From Perca fluviatilis (lineage: Eukaryota; Chordata; Actinopteri; Perciformes; Percidae), in NCBI RefSeq assembly GCF_010015445.1, contig NC_053123.1, positions 5,856,148-5,920,147 on the forward strand: a DNA stretch of 64,000 nucleotides. Direction: 5' to 3'. This document shows positions 1 through 11,446 of the stretch, in pieces. Under the pieces are notes generated by a model. The model ran no database searches. It saw nothing but the letters and a program-made list of their open reading frames with translations, and had not been told where the DNA came from. Made by a program: the position numbers and the translations under genes. The first letter of the stretch is position 1. Every line of letters starts with the position of its first letter.

Positions 1-836
1 TGGGAAACACGTTTTAATCACTCATATTAGAATTCAGATGTGTCAGTAAATGTGTCAGTTAAAGTTGTAATATCAACATCCATAGTGAACGATTCCGCAC
101 CTCACGATTTACTTCCAGTGTTCAATGCAATGCAGGAAGGTGTGTGTCCTGTTATGTAACAAGCCAGAAAATAAGAGTGTGGAGGTTGGGGTGGTGGTGC
201 ATGCATACATAAACCCGTGTCAGACCTGATATTAACATTCTCCTTTTTCTTAACTGTAACTTCCAGTGTTGGATTTTTATTTAGCGTTGTTACAGTGGGA
301 TTCTGAAAAAGGTTTTGTTATTCTTGGAACAGAACCCGGAAGTTCCGGTTTCAATTTGTCTCTCTAAATGTCCGTGAATGTGCAAAATGTTATTGTAATC
401 CATCCAACAGTTGTTGAGATATTTCAGTCTACACAAATGGGTTACAATTTGGTTTACAGCCAGCAGTAACAAATACACAACAAACACAACCAGTAAATAA
501 AAAGCACAACAAAATTATTAAAATTTAAAAAAATCAATTCTTTTGTACCATCAGAAACAGACTTGCGCCAGTAATAGGAAAGCTGATTGGCTGCAATTAA
601 GTTGCATGTTGATCTCATTTGTAGTCGTAATACAGCGAAATAATATTTGGACTAGCGAAAGAAAGAACTGCAACACCACGGAGTCAAAGAAAAAATTTTG
701 GAAAATGAAGACCTGTTTAAAACTATTTAAGACCTAGAATGCAATACTTCAGTGAATTGACTTTATAAGGCCTAACATTTTTATTTCGAAATTTTAGACT
801 TTTTAGACTTTCTAAGACCCCGCGGAAACCCTGAGT
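1..836. other. No recognised feature
   Basis: AT-rich sequence with only short open frames on both strands. I recognise no exon, RNA gene or repeat in it. It could hold a diverged repeat that only a library search would find. Confidence 0.5.
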
Positions 837-1090
837 AGGAATAAATGACCTCTTGAACCCATTAGTTCTGCAATGCGACAGATTGTATCTGCGCCCTGTT
901 GGTAGCAGCATCAATTTGCATCCCAGTGGATGGCATGGATCAGCCAAGATGGATTTTGCTTTCTTTAAGGACCAGTCCTGATACAGGTCATGAAGGTTGT
1001 TGTTGCTGCACACCTTTACAATGCCTTGCAGGCGATTTTTCCGTTTGACAGAAAGTGACCCGTGCCAGCAGATAAAAGAAATAATAAACC
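837..1090 (-). pseudogene. LINE ORF2 C-terminal relic
   Basis: A minus-strand frame reads through the C-terminal tail that fish non-LTR retrotransposons carry after the reverse transcriptase. A CWHGSLSVKRKN-like stretch is followed by DLYQ, then ADPCHPL, LLPTGRRY and KRSFIP, in the order seen in Rex/L2-type ORF2 proteins (known family pattern). The frame stays open over about 85 codons, but no RT core, endonuclease or 3' tail is visible, so this is a truncated fragment. The match is by eye; the exact clade is uncertain. Confidence 0.7.
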
Positions 1091-2109
1091 CACCTATCAG
1101 GTTAAAACAAACTCTAAAAATCACTTTAAAAAGCTATTATACTAATGTCTGTCCCTGGTTATTTGACAATGTTGTATCCTTGGAACGTAAAATGTTTTAA
1201 TGTCACATCACAATATTCCATAAAAAGCCTGTCTCTTGTGCCACATTGCATAGATACATTTCTCGGTAATGCATAGCTTACATTAGGACCTCACATTTTC
1301 ATCCACGGTACTTGTATTTGTTGACTTTGCCCCTTGGAAGTACATACGCCACTCCACCAGCACATGTCATATTGCTACTGACCATTACTTATGGCAGTAA
1401 AGATGAAGAGTCCGCTTTGTGAGCAATAACCTTGTATTATTTGAACAAACTTAGAGTGAGGCGGCTCAGTGGTATGGCTCTGTTTGTATGCAAAAATGGA
1501 ATGCAACCCTTACTTGTCCTTGGAAGTCCCCTTGTTTGAGTCAGGGATTCGTAAAGCAGTTCATTTAAGTTCATCCCGTTCAGAAGAAAATCTCTTTTTC
1601 TTCAAGTTGGTTTCGGTGTTGGCCCTTGTTCATTTTATTCTATTGCAAAGGAAGGAGGAGGGGAAGACCCTTCAACATCCTGGTCATGGATTAGGTTCTT
1701 AGTGGATGACATCATTTTCTGGGACTTTGCCCTGCTATGTAGCATTGTGCAGCCCTTGGATAATGGGGGAGATCTGGCAAGGATGCACTCAGTCCACAAA
1801 CAATATCAGTCTGGAACAGAGAATGCCACCTCTCACATTTTCCTTTGGGTCTAAAACATAGATGGACTGGCCAGCAGGTTGTAACAGCATATTAATTTAT
1901 TTCCCCCAGATGACTTATGTTCTGAAACCACAGAAGCTTCCTGATGTTTTCTCTTTTCTATATCATTATTCATGTCAGTGACACTTTGTTTACCAGAGGA
2001 TTAGTTCTATTGGTAGAGTTACATTCCAAGATTTTGGAGATGATACTCAAAGCTGACGATGGGGTAAATGATGGTTGTTACAAGACCTGAATAAAGTAAA
2101 ACCACTTAG
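1091..2109. other. No recognised feature
   Basis: Low-copy-looking sequence without convincing coding potential. One 77-codon plus-strand open frame at 1469-1702 has no recognisable domain and no splice or start context that would support it. Confidence 0.45.
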
Positions 2110-2192
2110 GGCGTTTTCACACCTATAGTTTGTTTGCTCTCTTCCGAATCAGTCGATGAGTTTGTAAACTTAGAGAAAATTCCCGTTGGTTT

Positions 2193-2737
2193 TATGTTTT
2201 TATGCTCCACATATCTGGAACAAACTCCCAGAAAACTGCAGGTCCGCCGCAACTCTCACTTCTTTCAAATTAAGGCTGAAGACCTTTCTTTTTGATGTTG
2301 CCTTTCTTTAGATAATTGTTAATGTATAAGTCCTCTGGGAGGCCAGGTTTGGAACCTGTGTTGCAACAGAAAAAGAGTTAAAGTATAAGTCCTCCGGGAG
2401 GCCCGAGTTGGACTCTGTAAACTTGTCAAGTCCTTTGGAAGGCCCAGTTTGGAACTGGTAAAGTCCTCTGGGAGGCCAGGTTTGGAACCTGAGTTGCAAC
2501 AGAAAAAGAGTTAAAGTACAAGTCCTCTGGGAGGTCGAGTTGGACTCGGTTAACTTATTCTAATTATTGTTAGTTCTTATACTACACTGTAAATATAATT
2601 CTCGTCTTTTATCTGTTTTTAATGTTTACATTTTTTTAATCGTTTTTAACTGCTCTTTAATGTTTTATGTAAAGCACTTTGAATTGCCCTGTTGCTGAAA
2701 TGTGCTATACAAATAAAGCTGCCTTGCTTTGCCTTGG
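2193..2737 (+). mobile_element. L2-type LINE, 3' end
   Basis: The segment begins in the last ORF2 codons (WNKLP-like, then SFK.RLKTFLFD, the usual C-terminus of fish L2 elements). A 3' UTR follows, then GTAAAGCACTTTGAATTGC, AATAAA and a TTGCC/TTGC-type short repeat tail. It is 5' truncated as expected for target-primed reverse transcription. The UTR is unusual because it contains a minisatellite (2328-2545). It closely resembles the copy at 21857-22436. Confidence 0.82.
2328..2545 (+). repeat. Minisatellite in L2 3' UTR
   Basis: The motif AAGTCCTCTGGGAGGCC, or a close variant, occurs five times (about 2329, 2387, 2428, 2462 and 2520). Alternating spacers read AGGTTTGGAACCTG or GAGTTGGACTC. 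Two larger blocks (starting at 2329 and 2462) are nearly identical over about 60 bp, so a two-part unit was duplicated. Confidence 0.85.
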
Positions 2738-3176
2738 TTCGGGTTCCTTTCACACCTGGAAAAATCCAAGCGAACCAAAATGCGTCATTACAAACCACTT
2801 AAGAACATTTTCTCTTCTTATTGGTCGGATGTGTCTGTGGTGGGAGCAAGAAAGTAAATACAGGAAGAAGGTCCTGTGTGGACTAGTGCATATTTCTTGC
2901 ATCACAATGGTCAAACCAGCTCATTTCATTTAAATAATCAGACATTGTTTGGGGAGTGATGTTACCACGTCTGCTCTGGTCACCGAGACTTCGCTCTGCT
3001 CTTCTGGCGTCTGTCTCCAACTTTAGCGGCGGCTGGTTTGACCACGGAGATGCGAGTGACGGACGGCTGGCTTGACTGCAGTTTATTTCTTAGAGAAACA
3101 TTGAAGCTGCTACAGTTTGCATGTTCTGCCGCATCACAGATTGCTAAGCACACCTGACTACTAGGAGCCATTAGCT

Positions 3177-3345
3177 CAGACTTTTTGTCGCAAGTCAGCC
3201 AACGTGGTTGTGCTGGTCACTCTGGCATGAACAGCACACCCAAGCTGATTCCACAAGTGTTCAATGGGGTTGAGGTCAGGACTGCTGGTTGAAGAATGGG
3301 ATGCCATCCCACAGCAGTGTGTGACCAGCATGAAGAGGAGGTGCC
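3177..3345 (-). pseudogene. Tc1/mariner transposase relic
   Basis: The minus-strand frame contains SSPDLNPIEHLWNQLG, the conserved block around the third catalytic acidic residue (the E of the DD34E triad) of Tc1-type transposases. It ends about 30 residues later, near the family's normal C-terminus. The two upstream catalytic aspartates, the DNA-binding domain and the terminal inverted repeats are not recognisable nearby. This is a truncated, non-functional remnant. Confidence 0.8.
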
Positions 3346-3380
3346 AGGATGTTGTGGCTGTGTATGGTTCTTCCACACGC

Positions 3381-5200
3381 TACTGAGGCTCCTGTTTGTG
3401 AAATGAATAAATTGTTAAATTGCCAATATTTCTTGTTTCTTCAAACTTCAATCATCCAATCCACCAAACACCAAACGAGTCAATGGCAGAATAAGCTGTT
3501 TGGCATTGGCAGAGAAGATTTGGCAAATTTTTCATGGGTGCAACCAACATACTCAGCGCTGCTGCTCATCCCACAAATGCATGTTCCTTACAAATGGGGC
3601 ACCATTTGAAAGGGAACGAAACAGGCTTTCCAACGGTATACGATTTATTGCCAAAAAGCATTGTTACCACAGAGAAATAATGTACCAAACACAAATTTCC
3701 TTACTTTTTGTGTTAAGTTTTAGTTGTATTTTAAAAACAGAAAACAGAAAAACAGTCAGAAAACAGCCATATGGGTCGATTAAACAAGCAGCTCATAGCC
3801 CTAATTTAGATTAGTTTTTACCTAAACTTAACTAGTTTAGTTTCACGTTTACAACGTGTTGTGTAGTAGGAACAGGCACATGATTAAACTGCCACCGTGC
3901 GGCAGTAAATAAAACGTTCGAATGTGTCGTTTTTGGGGTCTTTGGAAATGGACCTATAATGTCATTAAGGTGTAAGGGCATGTTGTTTAAAAATCTAAAA
4001 GATTCTGGTCTTTTGAGAAAACATTATGGGCTGCAGTACCCCCCTCCCGCTCCACCCCTGTTAATCAGAGACATGTTCTTTGCTATTATCCATATAATTC
4101 AATATCCTCCTTTACATTCACACCTGTGAGCTGCCCTGCACAAATACATAATTTTACTGTTGGTCATTTAGCGAACAGACACAGAGATCTACTGACTTCT
4201 GGTTTCCCACTTCAGGGAGTTCATATTACCGGAGGAAGAGCAAAATCAGGCTACCTGCCATGGCACGATTAGTTTTAAGCTGTTAGTAAAATCCAGTTGT
4301 GCAGAGCGTTGTGTGTTTCACTGTTAGTGTAGCAAGAAGTAGCTAATGAGATAACGCTCCCCTGTGAAATGAACTTCCAACCTGCAGATGGTACTGAGTC
4401 AAGAGTTCGACTTCAGTTTGAGCTATGGGCGATGACATCATTTCACAGTTCCATTATTACTTTGTGCTGCTACAAAGCTGTGTGTAGATCCTTAACGTTG
4501 CATTGTGACACGTTATAGTGCACCTTAACTAAAACACCCTCCTTAATTTAAACTACTGACTTTCATGCATGACCCCCACCCTCCAACAATGACCTAAACC
4601 TTTGACAGATGGCAAATTATTCCCTGTCTGAAGGAATATCTAGGTGTTTCTTGAAATAATTGCTTTAGTCAAGTAAGCCGAAGGGAAGGAGCAGTGTTTA
4701 ACAGGCAATATTTCAGAAGATTGTTATGTGTAACTTACTGTATAGGTTGAAACATCAGAGTTCTTTTGCATATTTTGTCAAAAGTTAAAACCTTTGATAT
4801 TTGACAGTTTGGAACTTATTGTACTCATTTGTTATGTATACATACACTTTCTTTTTACTGCTCTACTGAAACAAGTACACTATGCAGTAAAGCCATGGGG
4901 TAAATATGAAATTGAAGAATGAACATTATTCATTATTAGTCATTATTCTGATTTATTTAGATGATTGTTGTCAAAATAAAGTGTTTTTTTTATAAGCAGT
5001 TTTTTTATAAGCAGCTAGAATGAGAAGATAAGGTCCAGTCCTGCACTTCTCTCTTCAGACATCTGAAAGGTTATACTTCAACAATACGTCAGTGAGGTCA
5101 TTTTTAAGTTCCACTGCGTCTAATCAAATCCTTTTGTGAGAGTGAACAGGAACATGCTTTCACTAACTAATGTCATCGTCAACATTGTGACCCTAACGCT
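3381..5200. other. No recognised feature
   Basis: Sequence without defensible genes. A plus-strand frame of 104 codons (3500-3814) overlaps another open frame and shows no domain. The part around 4190-4440 may be an unclassified repeat, but I see no termini. Confidence 0.4.
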
Positions 5201-5203
5201 CTA

Positions 5204-5709
5204 GGTGGTTGGCATTTCTTTAAACCAATCACAATCGTCTTGGATGACGCTTAGCTCTAGATGCAACAACGGTGACTCAGCAAAAGGGTCTTGGGAAGGA
5301 AGTTGTTTTGGTGGAAAACAAAACGCCACATATAATATTATAGGAAGTTAACTGTTCACACAATACAGTAACGTGAGCTATTTAAATCGGCTGGATACAT
5401 GGTTAAACGTCATTAGCTCATACCAGTGAATTTTGTCCACAGCAATTCTTTCCAATCGGTCCCAAAACATCCCCAGTTAGAGAGTAAATGCCGTAAACAT
5501 ATTCTTTGTAAATCTTTATAATCATTCCCCGAAAGAACCAAGCGGGCCTGCCTTGCTGAACGATCAAAATTTTCTTCAAAACTTGCCATACACTAGCTCA
5601 AAGTTTGTTGTTGTTTCCCGAAGCAAAGGGAGTTTGAGAACGGCAACACACAGCGAGCGGAAGGCGATATGAAATTATCCTGGCAATGTAATTCCGTTGA
5701 TCCAGACTA
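5204..5709 (+). mobile_element. TAGTCT-ended DNA element, copy 1 (head missing)
   Basis: From GGCATTTCTTTAAACC to CAGACTA this matches the copy at 62615-63248 nearly throughout: ACCAATCACAATCGTCTTGG, AACGCCACAT, GTTAACTGTTCACACAAT and CATTCCCCGAAAGAACCAAG occur in the same order. The hairpin head found in the other copies is absent, so this copy is 5' deleted. No coding capacity is evident; it is a non-autonomous element. Confidence 0.75.
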
Positions 5710-6660
5710 CTCTGGCAGCAACTAGTGTGCCTTCAGGTTTGCATCTCCCTTTGTTTGCAAGTTGCATTGTTTCACTGGTCTAGTCGGCCTGTATCCTCCA
5801 CTGTGCCAGGTTCAGGGATCAGGCTGAAAGGTTTGCTGCAGGCAGCTGTAGCTGCTCTAGTCGTGTTGTGGTTCCTTCAACATCCAAGACTTGACATTTG
5901 GCTGATTAACAGCAGTCATTATTTTGATTATATTTCTTTGCTCACCCTTTATTTTATTGGTTAGATTTTCTTACAGAGCCGGCTGGAAATTAGCTTGAAT
6001 AATTACATGCAGTATTATGCATTCTTCAAATTAATACAGACACATTCATGAATAAAACAATGTTAATTTAAGATCAAGTTGCTGTCAAAAGGGGAAATGA
6101 AGGTTTAAAGTTTGGATATCTTACTGGGTCCTAATTAAAGTGGCGCTTGCATGCCGCAAAGTGCAAAAGTGCAAGATTTAAAGGAGCAAAGTCAAACCGC
6201 AATACTTGTGGTAGAAACATCTGCATTCGTTTGCATACGGGTGCTATTTATAACCATTTATTTGATATGCAACAGTATATTTAAGGATTTATATTCGGTC
6301 AATTCTGGATTAATCTCTGTTGTGGAAAACACATTGTGGCTTCGGACCTCATCCAAACAAGGGAGGGGAGTTCTGGAATTGTAATTGCACGTATGCTGTG
6401 CCTGACCGAACACATAAGAACACACATAAATTCAAAGATTTAAACAAGACACATGGCAGATGATGAACTTCACTTCCAAATCTAATTTTATTAACAAATA
6501 ATCGTCATGTTTAATTTCAGGCAGGAACGGAGCGGCTTAACTCCCAGGCTGTTGCTGCTGCATTTGGAAAATGGCCCTTAAGACTCATATGAAACAGGTT
6601 CAAATTGAAACCACGGAGTGGTAGAGCATGGGGGGAAGGGAAGACCAAGTTTTAAGGTTG
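5710..6660. other. No recognised feature
   Basis: A mix of AT-rich sequence and short open frames, none with a recognisable domain. Confidence 0.4.
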
Positions 6661-6728
6661 AGGAGTGTGCATGTGCATTTGTGTGTGTGTGACACGCAGG
6701 CTGTGGAAAGCAAACGCAGAAAGAAGTA

Positions 6729-6793
6729 TGTTTGCATGTGTGTGCATGCTTGTGTGCGTGCGTGTGTGTGTGTGTGCGTGTGTGTGTGTGTGC
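6729..6793. repeat. (TG)n microsatellite
   Basis: An imperfect TG/CG dinucleotide run, broken by GCATGC and CG steps. Looser TG-rich sequence precedes it from about 6665. The His/Thr-rich and Val/Cys-rich open frames over it are by-products of the repeat. Confidence 0.9.
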
Positions 6794-6962
6794 TTAAGAT
6801 GGAGATAGAGGGAGCAGACAGCAGTCACTGAGGCACAAGATGTCAGATGTGAGGGGAGAAAGTGCACATTCAGCTTTTCCCAGGGAGGGGGATGAGTGCT
6901 TAAACAGTTGGAGTTAGGAGATGCATGTGGTGCTGCTGAACGTGCTGGTAAGCAGCAAACCT

Positions 6963-6977
6963 AAAAAAAAAAAAAAA
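6963..6977 (+). repeat. Poly(A) run
   Basis: A homopolymer of about 15 A. No upstream retrotransposon body was recognised, so I cannot call it a retroposon tail. Confidence 0.7.
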
Positions 6978-7257
6978 GGGGAAATTTTTTTATCTAGGCA
7001 TCTTGCAGCTATGTGGAGAAAAAAGGAATCTTTGTGTTGTTTTCTAGTGTGTGCAAGAGATATCATTTTGACAATGATGACTCAGGCCCTTTCGAGCACA
7101 GGATAGTATTTTAAATGAAGCCTACACATCAGGGAAAAGGTGATGACCCTGTAACACTGTCTGAAAAACATCACAACAATTGGATTAAATCATTAACAAT
7201 ACAACAATTCAGACGAGGAACAAAATGTGCATGTCGTGTCTAGCTGCTGCTCGTAAG

Positions 7258-7329
7258 AGCATGTTTTGTTTCATGTGTATTTCGGTGGGTTTTTGCCACT
7301 TCCTGTTTTATTTGAATACTCACCATATT
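7258..7329 (+). repeat. Dispersed repeat 'CACTTCCTG', copy 1 left part
   Basis: GCCACTTCCTGTTTTATTTG followed by a CACCATATTGTC stretch matches 62390-62445. The copy is split by the hAT-like element at 7338-7962 and resumes at 7963. The family is common in fish, but I cannot place it in a superfamily. Confidence 0.7.
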
Positions 7330-7337
7330 GTCTTGTC
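7330..7337. repeat. 8-bp target-site duplication (left)
   Basis: GTCTTGTC, identical to 7963-7970 on the other side of the element. The uninterrupted paralogue near 62438 has the related sequence once, which marks it as the target site. Confidence 0.85.
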
Positions 7338-7962
7338 CATAGACAGTATATATAAACTGGACCAACAGATCCCGTTGCTCTGGACGGAGACCAGTGAAGG
7401 ATATTTGAAGCACTTTTCCGAGTGCTGCGCAGCCTCCAACTGAGAGAGACGACATAAATGTGACGTGAGCAATGTGTCTGAAAGTGTGAAGTCTTCTGGT
7501 AGCTGTGCCGAGAGAAATCTCAATCATTCCCAATCTTGCAGAGACAGAGAGCGTAGGTATATGTAAGGAGATAACATGGGCACAGGTTAATTATTGCTAA
7601 CTAAAATGCTAGTTAACATTAGTAATTAAACCTAAACCGCTCATGTAAGTCAAAACTTCTCCTGTACTGTACGGTAATTCCTCTACTATGTGACACAATC
7701 GTTAGCCTATTTTTATAAAAACGTCTGCTACGGAGCCATAACGTGAGGTACAAGGTAATGGAGCCTTTTATACATTGTCGTGTTTCTTTAGAAATAAACA
7801 ATGGCAAAATAGAGTCTTTAAACGCTTCTTTAAAGTTATTGGCTGTCAAAGTGACGTCAAAATGAATGGTATTCAATAGAATGCTAACGGGAGGTGATCT
7901 CTTTGTAGCATCAAAATGGCGCCATAGGAGGTTCGAGTTCTGAAGCGAAGCTTACCCCCTTG
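7338..7962. mobile_element. hAT-like non-autonomous element, copy 1
   Basis: A 625-bp element beginning CATAGACAGTATATATAAAC and ending GCTTACCCCCTTG, flanked by perfect 8-bp duplications GTCTTGTC. Duplications of 8 bp are the hallmark of the hAT superfamily. It is a reverse-oriented relative of 53490-54152, sharing CGTTAGCCTATTTTTA, ACATTGTCGTGTTTCTT and ATTTTGACGTCA-type segments when one copy is reverse complemented. There is no transposase frame. Internal short ORFs are incidental. Confidence 0.85.
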
Positions 7963-8165
7963 GTCTTGTCTCAGGTCACTTCACTTCCTGGTCTTTTTCT
8001 GCCTTACAGTCATGTGTGATTACTGCCCCTCCCCTAATGTGCTGCACCTGTGTCCAATTGTCTCCCCTGTGTCTGTGTATATATTCCTGCCCCTTTGACA
8101 CCTGTGAACAAGTTGTGCATTTGTGAGCCCATTACTCTTGTGTGAGTCAGTGCAATATAACACTG
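7963..8165 (+). repeat. Dispersed repeat 'CACTTCCTG', copy 1 right part
   Basis: It resumes after the second copy of GTCTTGTC with CAGGTCACTTCACTTCCTGG, then CTGCCCCTCCCCTAATGTGC and GACACCTGTGAACAAGTTGT. The same phrases occur at 62438-62570 and 63375-63440. Compared with that paralogue, this copy has lost the middle part between CCTGCCCC and TTTGACACC. Confidence 0.75.
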
Positions 8166-10585
8166 TAGTGTAAGCATCGATTCTTTATGTATAATTACTC
8201 TGACTGACTCTGACTGACTCTGGCACATAATCAGCAGCTCATTTTCATTTTCTCTACATTGTTCTTTCAACGGAACCTTTTCTGGGGACCTTTCTTTTGA
8301 CTGCAGTAAACAGTGTTTTTGCGGCAGAAATCGGGCTGACTTTTGGGTATTTGTGGGTAAAAAACTGTTTAAACAGATCCTAGCTGTGGCTGGGATTTGA
8401 GAAATATGGAATTCGAGGACGCCAACGTTTCATTTTGGTTTTTTAACATTTCCAGCCTGTGGTTTAAAGAAAACATTATTGACAGGAGGTTCATATGTGT
8501 CTATAGTTGCTACCTACCAGGCCACAAGACAATTCTGTCAAAATGATGTGTCTGGGTTAATGTTGAACAAGGCCAACCACCTGCCAACCATCCGATCTGA
8601 TCACTTGCAAATAACAGTGCGGACAGTCTTAAAGACCTGATTTGAGAAACCAATCGGATTTGCCTGCAGTCTTAAAGTAGCCACAGTTACTCGACACAAA
8701 CCAACAGGGTCTCACTTTCAAGGCTTCAAGGGTCAAGGCACCAATATTCCTAATTTTCTCCTTGCTTGCCAGGACCAGAGCTCATGAACCACTACATGAT
8801 CGACAGTCATGCTACTGATCGTCATAGGGTGACCTCAGCCATCATCTCTAACTCTGTAACACCAGAAATCTCCTAAACGTGATGAAATAACAATCTGAGC
8901 TGTATCAACTTATTTCTTACCACTGCAAGAAAAAACTGCCCATAACACAATACGTCGTTCTGTTGTATTTGTTTTTCTTCTCAAACCAATTTGGACCTCC
9001 AAATGACAATCTCTTGGAACAATCTTTGTCTGCCTGTCAACATGCACAGTTAGATTTCTGGTACAGTGCATGGTCATGGAAAATCAAAGCATCCATCTGC
9101 ATTGTGTGTTCTACGGAGTACTAAAAAGACGTGAATGATGTGTTCTGCATGTTTGCTTTTTTTTTTTAACTTGATTTGATCACTTTGGATTATTGTTGCG
9201 GTTTTCCTGGTCATTTTTCAAGCGGGGCATGCGTATAAACAGACCCCGACAACATGAACTAGTTGACTTGTTCCAGGGCCTTTTTGTTTGGTGTGATGAA
9301 CCACATTCATATCTGGAGGTCAGCTTAATACATATTACACAAATTCAGATAATCCCTGAATTTCAACACAGCAGACAGGGAATTAATTGTCTGCTTGTGC
9401 AACACCAGCCTGGCAATATAGTAGTCTGTGTCTCCAATGAGTGCATAAGTGAGTGCATTAGTCCTAGTCTCATGTGTGCACTAAAATGTCCTGACCTTGC
9501 CTGCCCCGTGCAATCTTCCCGACAACCTTCTGACATCAACGAAGTTTATGACGGAATGCATGTATGTGAAGGCCTATTTATTTTTTTATTTTTCTCCAAG
9601 TGGGACTCATAACCACACCTGAATCTATAAGGCTGCAAACATTCCTGAAGACCAAGAGGAATATTGTTGCAAGTAACAGGTTCATCTCAAGCACAGCATT
9701 GGGCTCATTGTTGGGAAAATATTTGAACAATCTAGCAATATTTCATAAGATGTCAAATCATTATGTGCATACAATGTAACTAAGAGCTCGCAAGAGGACG
9801 ATAGATAGGTGCAGGAGTTTTTGGCAAATTTCTGATTTCAAAAGCAAATACCTTTCTCCCTGTGCATATTCAGCCAGAAACAAAAGGTTGACTGGAACAT
9901 CACAGGCTAGGCTGCGAAGAACAACACCCAGAATGTTGGAACTAGCAATCACAAAGACCTTGGTCCTAGTTCAACAGTCAGCTAATTCATAGAAAAACAT
10001 GAATTTTGTTAATGTAACTTAGTTTCCATCACTTTCAATCATAAAGAAAATGAGATATGGAACTGTTTCTACAGCTTGGAGATTTATTACCTGTACCTGT
10101 AGGAATCTGATTACATGATTACGTTGAGAATGGCACGGTTGCAGGTACCAGGGACAGTGCTTGACTTTGAGTCAATTTTAGCGTAGTGGCCACTGTTGGA
10201 ATTGGAGGTTACATGATACTGGTCGCACACTGGTCCAAAGAGATGTTTTCCCAAACACCATTAAAAGAAAAAAAACTCATGTGCCAGGCCAAACTCATTT
10301 TTCGGATCATCACAAACATTCTAGAGTAACTTTTTTTGTTTATGGTCCCATAGATGTGTTGAGATTGGAAGGAGGAAGTCTGTCAGCTCGGCAAAAGAAA
10401 ATCTTTAATACTCTATACATGGTGGACACACCTTAGCCAGGTTCCACACATCTGAATCCCTGCCCATGTTTTTCAATTCAAACAGCTGATTTTAGTCTAG
10501 TCCACTTATGAACGACAAGGATCAAAGATTTGCTGTGTTTTAGTTGTTAAAATAGTTGTAGTGTTGTGATATATACGATCGGGAG
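8166..10585. other. No recognised feature
   Basis: About 2.4 kb without repeats or genes I can name. A 139-codon open frame at 9193-9612 starts at a TTG codon, lacks any recognisable domain and is probably chance. A T-run lies at about 9157. Confidence 0.4.
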
Positions 10586-10589
10586 TCAG

Positions 10590-10735
10590 AAAATTGACGA
10601 CTGGACGCTCTAGCCGTTCCACTTCCTGCTCGGCTTGTGCAACGCCTTGGCTCTGTCAAAAATAGACCTCTTCCGTATTTCTGGGATGCACTCATCATGG
10701 CTGGTGGAATTTGAATTCTTAAATGGCAGCAATTG
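10590..10735. repeat. Dispersed repeat 'AAAAATAGACC', copy 1
   Basis: It shares GACTGGA.GCTCTA, AAAAATAGACCT, TTCTGGGATGC and a GGTGGAAT block, in order, with 21418-21600. Divergence is high. This is a known style of fish repeat, class not assigned. Confidence 0.55.
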
Positions 10736-11222
10736 CTTCCACAGGAACGCTGCACCCCCTGACACCCCTTAACCCTCACGTGTTTTGTTTTTTACTACAA
10801 ACTTATTTTATATACGACCGCAGCCTGGTGGAAATTAGGGGTAACACAGCTGGAACTACATGTTGTTGTTAGATGACACACTGAAATAACGACTCCAAAA
10901 TTGTCATATTTATTTCCTCATCATAAAAAGCATTAAACACTTCTAGCAACCAAATAAGGCAATAATATGTAGCTTACCAGCGTTTGGTCAGGGAAACAAA
11001 ACTAAATACTAAAAAGCTGTAATTTACTTTCCAGATTATGAATTGTCATGTAAGAATATATAAATATATATAGGTTACACTCTGCCATTTTTCCTCTACT
11101 AAAACGTGTCACTCAGCAGCTAATATAGTCTGAAAATTTCAGTGAGAGAGTTGCCAAGTTGGCAGCACTGTGTGTGGATGTGTGTGTGTCAGAGGTCCAG
11201 GCTAAGAAACCTCTTACGTATA

Positions 11223-11446
11223 CAGGCAGGTGCCATCTTGGGTAAACAGTCCGACCAGTCGAACGCTGAACGCTGTGCATATATTTTTAATAAACAGATA
11301 TAATTGTTGTAATGTAATTAAATTTCACAAATGTAATTCCTATCGACCCATTGGGAAACCACGGACCACGTGACAGTTCAGCTCACGTTGCACGTCGTTC
11401 GTCATTCGACTGGTCGTGACTGTTTTCCCAAGATGGCACCCACCTG
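11223..11446. mobile_element. Palindromic MITE with TA duplication
   Basis: A 224-bp element with inverted ends of about 40 bp. The left end reads CAGGCAGGTGCCATCTTGGG. The right end, reverse complemented, reads CAGGTGGGTGCCATCTTGGG. Both continue AAACAGTC and CGACCAGTCGAA. It is flanked by TA on both sides (11221-11222 and 11447-11448), which fits a Tc1/mariner-mobilised element. No coding region. Confidence 0.72.

Larger units (their letters stand above)
2110..2990. mobile_element. DNA-type repeat split by an L2 insertion
   Basis: The left part (2110-2190) starts GGGCGTTTTCACACCT and the right part (from about 2738) has GGTTCGGGTTCCTTTCACACC followed by AAGCGAACCAAAATGCG. Both phrases are typical of a common fish interspersed repeat that ends in such 'CTTTCACACCTG' sequence (established knowledge). 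The L2 3' end sits between them, so I infer the LINE inserted into this older element. The outer limits are approximate. Confidence 0.5.

Noticed and set aside
6628..6867. His/Thr-rich and Val/Cys-rich frames
   Set aside because: By-products of the TG microsatellite.
9193..9612. 139-codon open frame
   Set aside because: It has a TTG start and no recognisable domain, and it is AT-rich with no codon pattern distinct from its surroundings.
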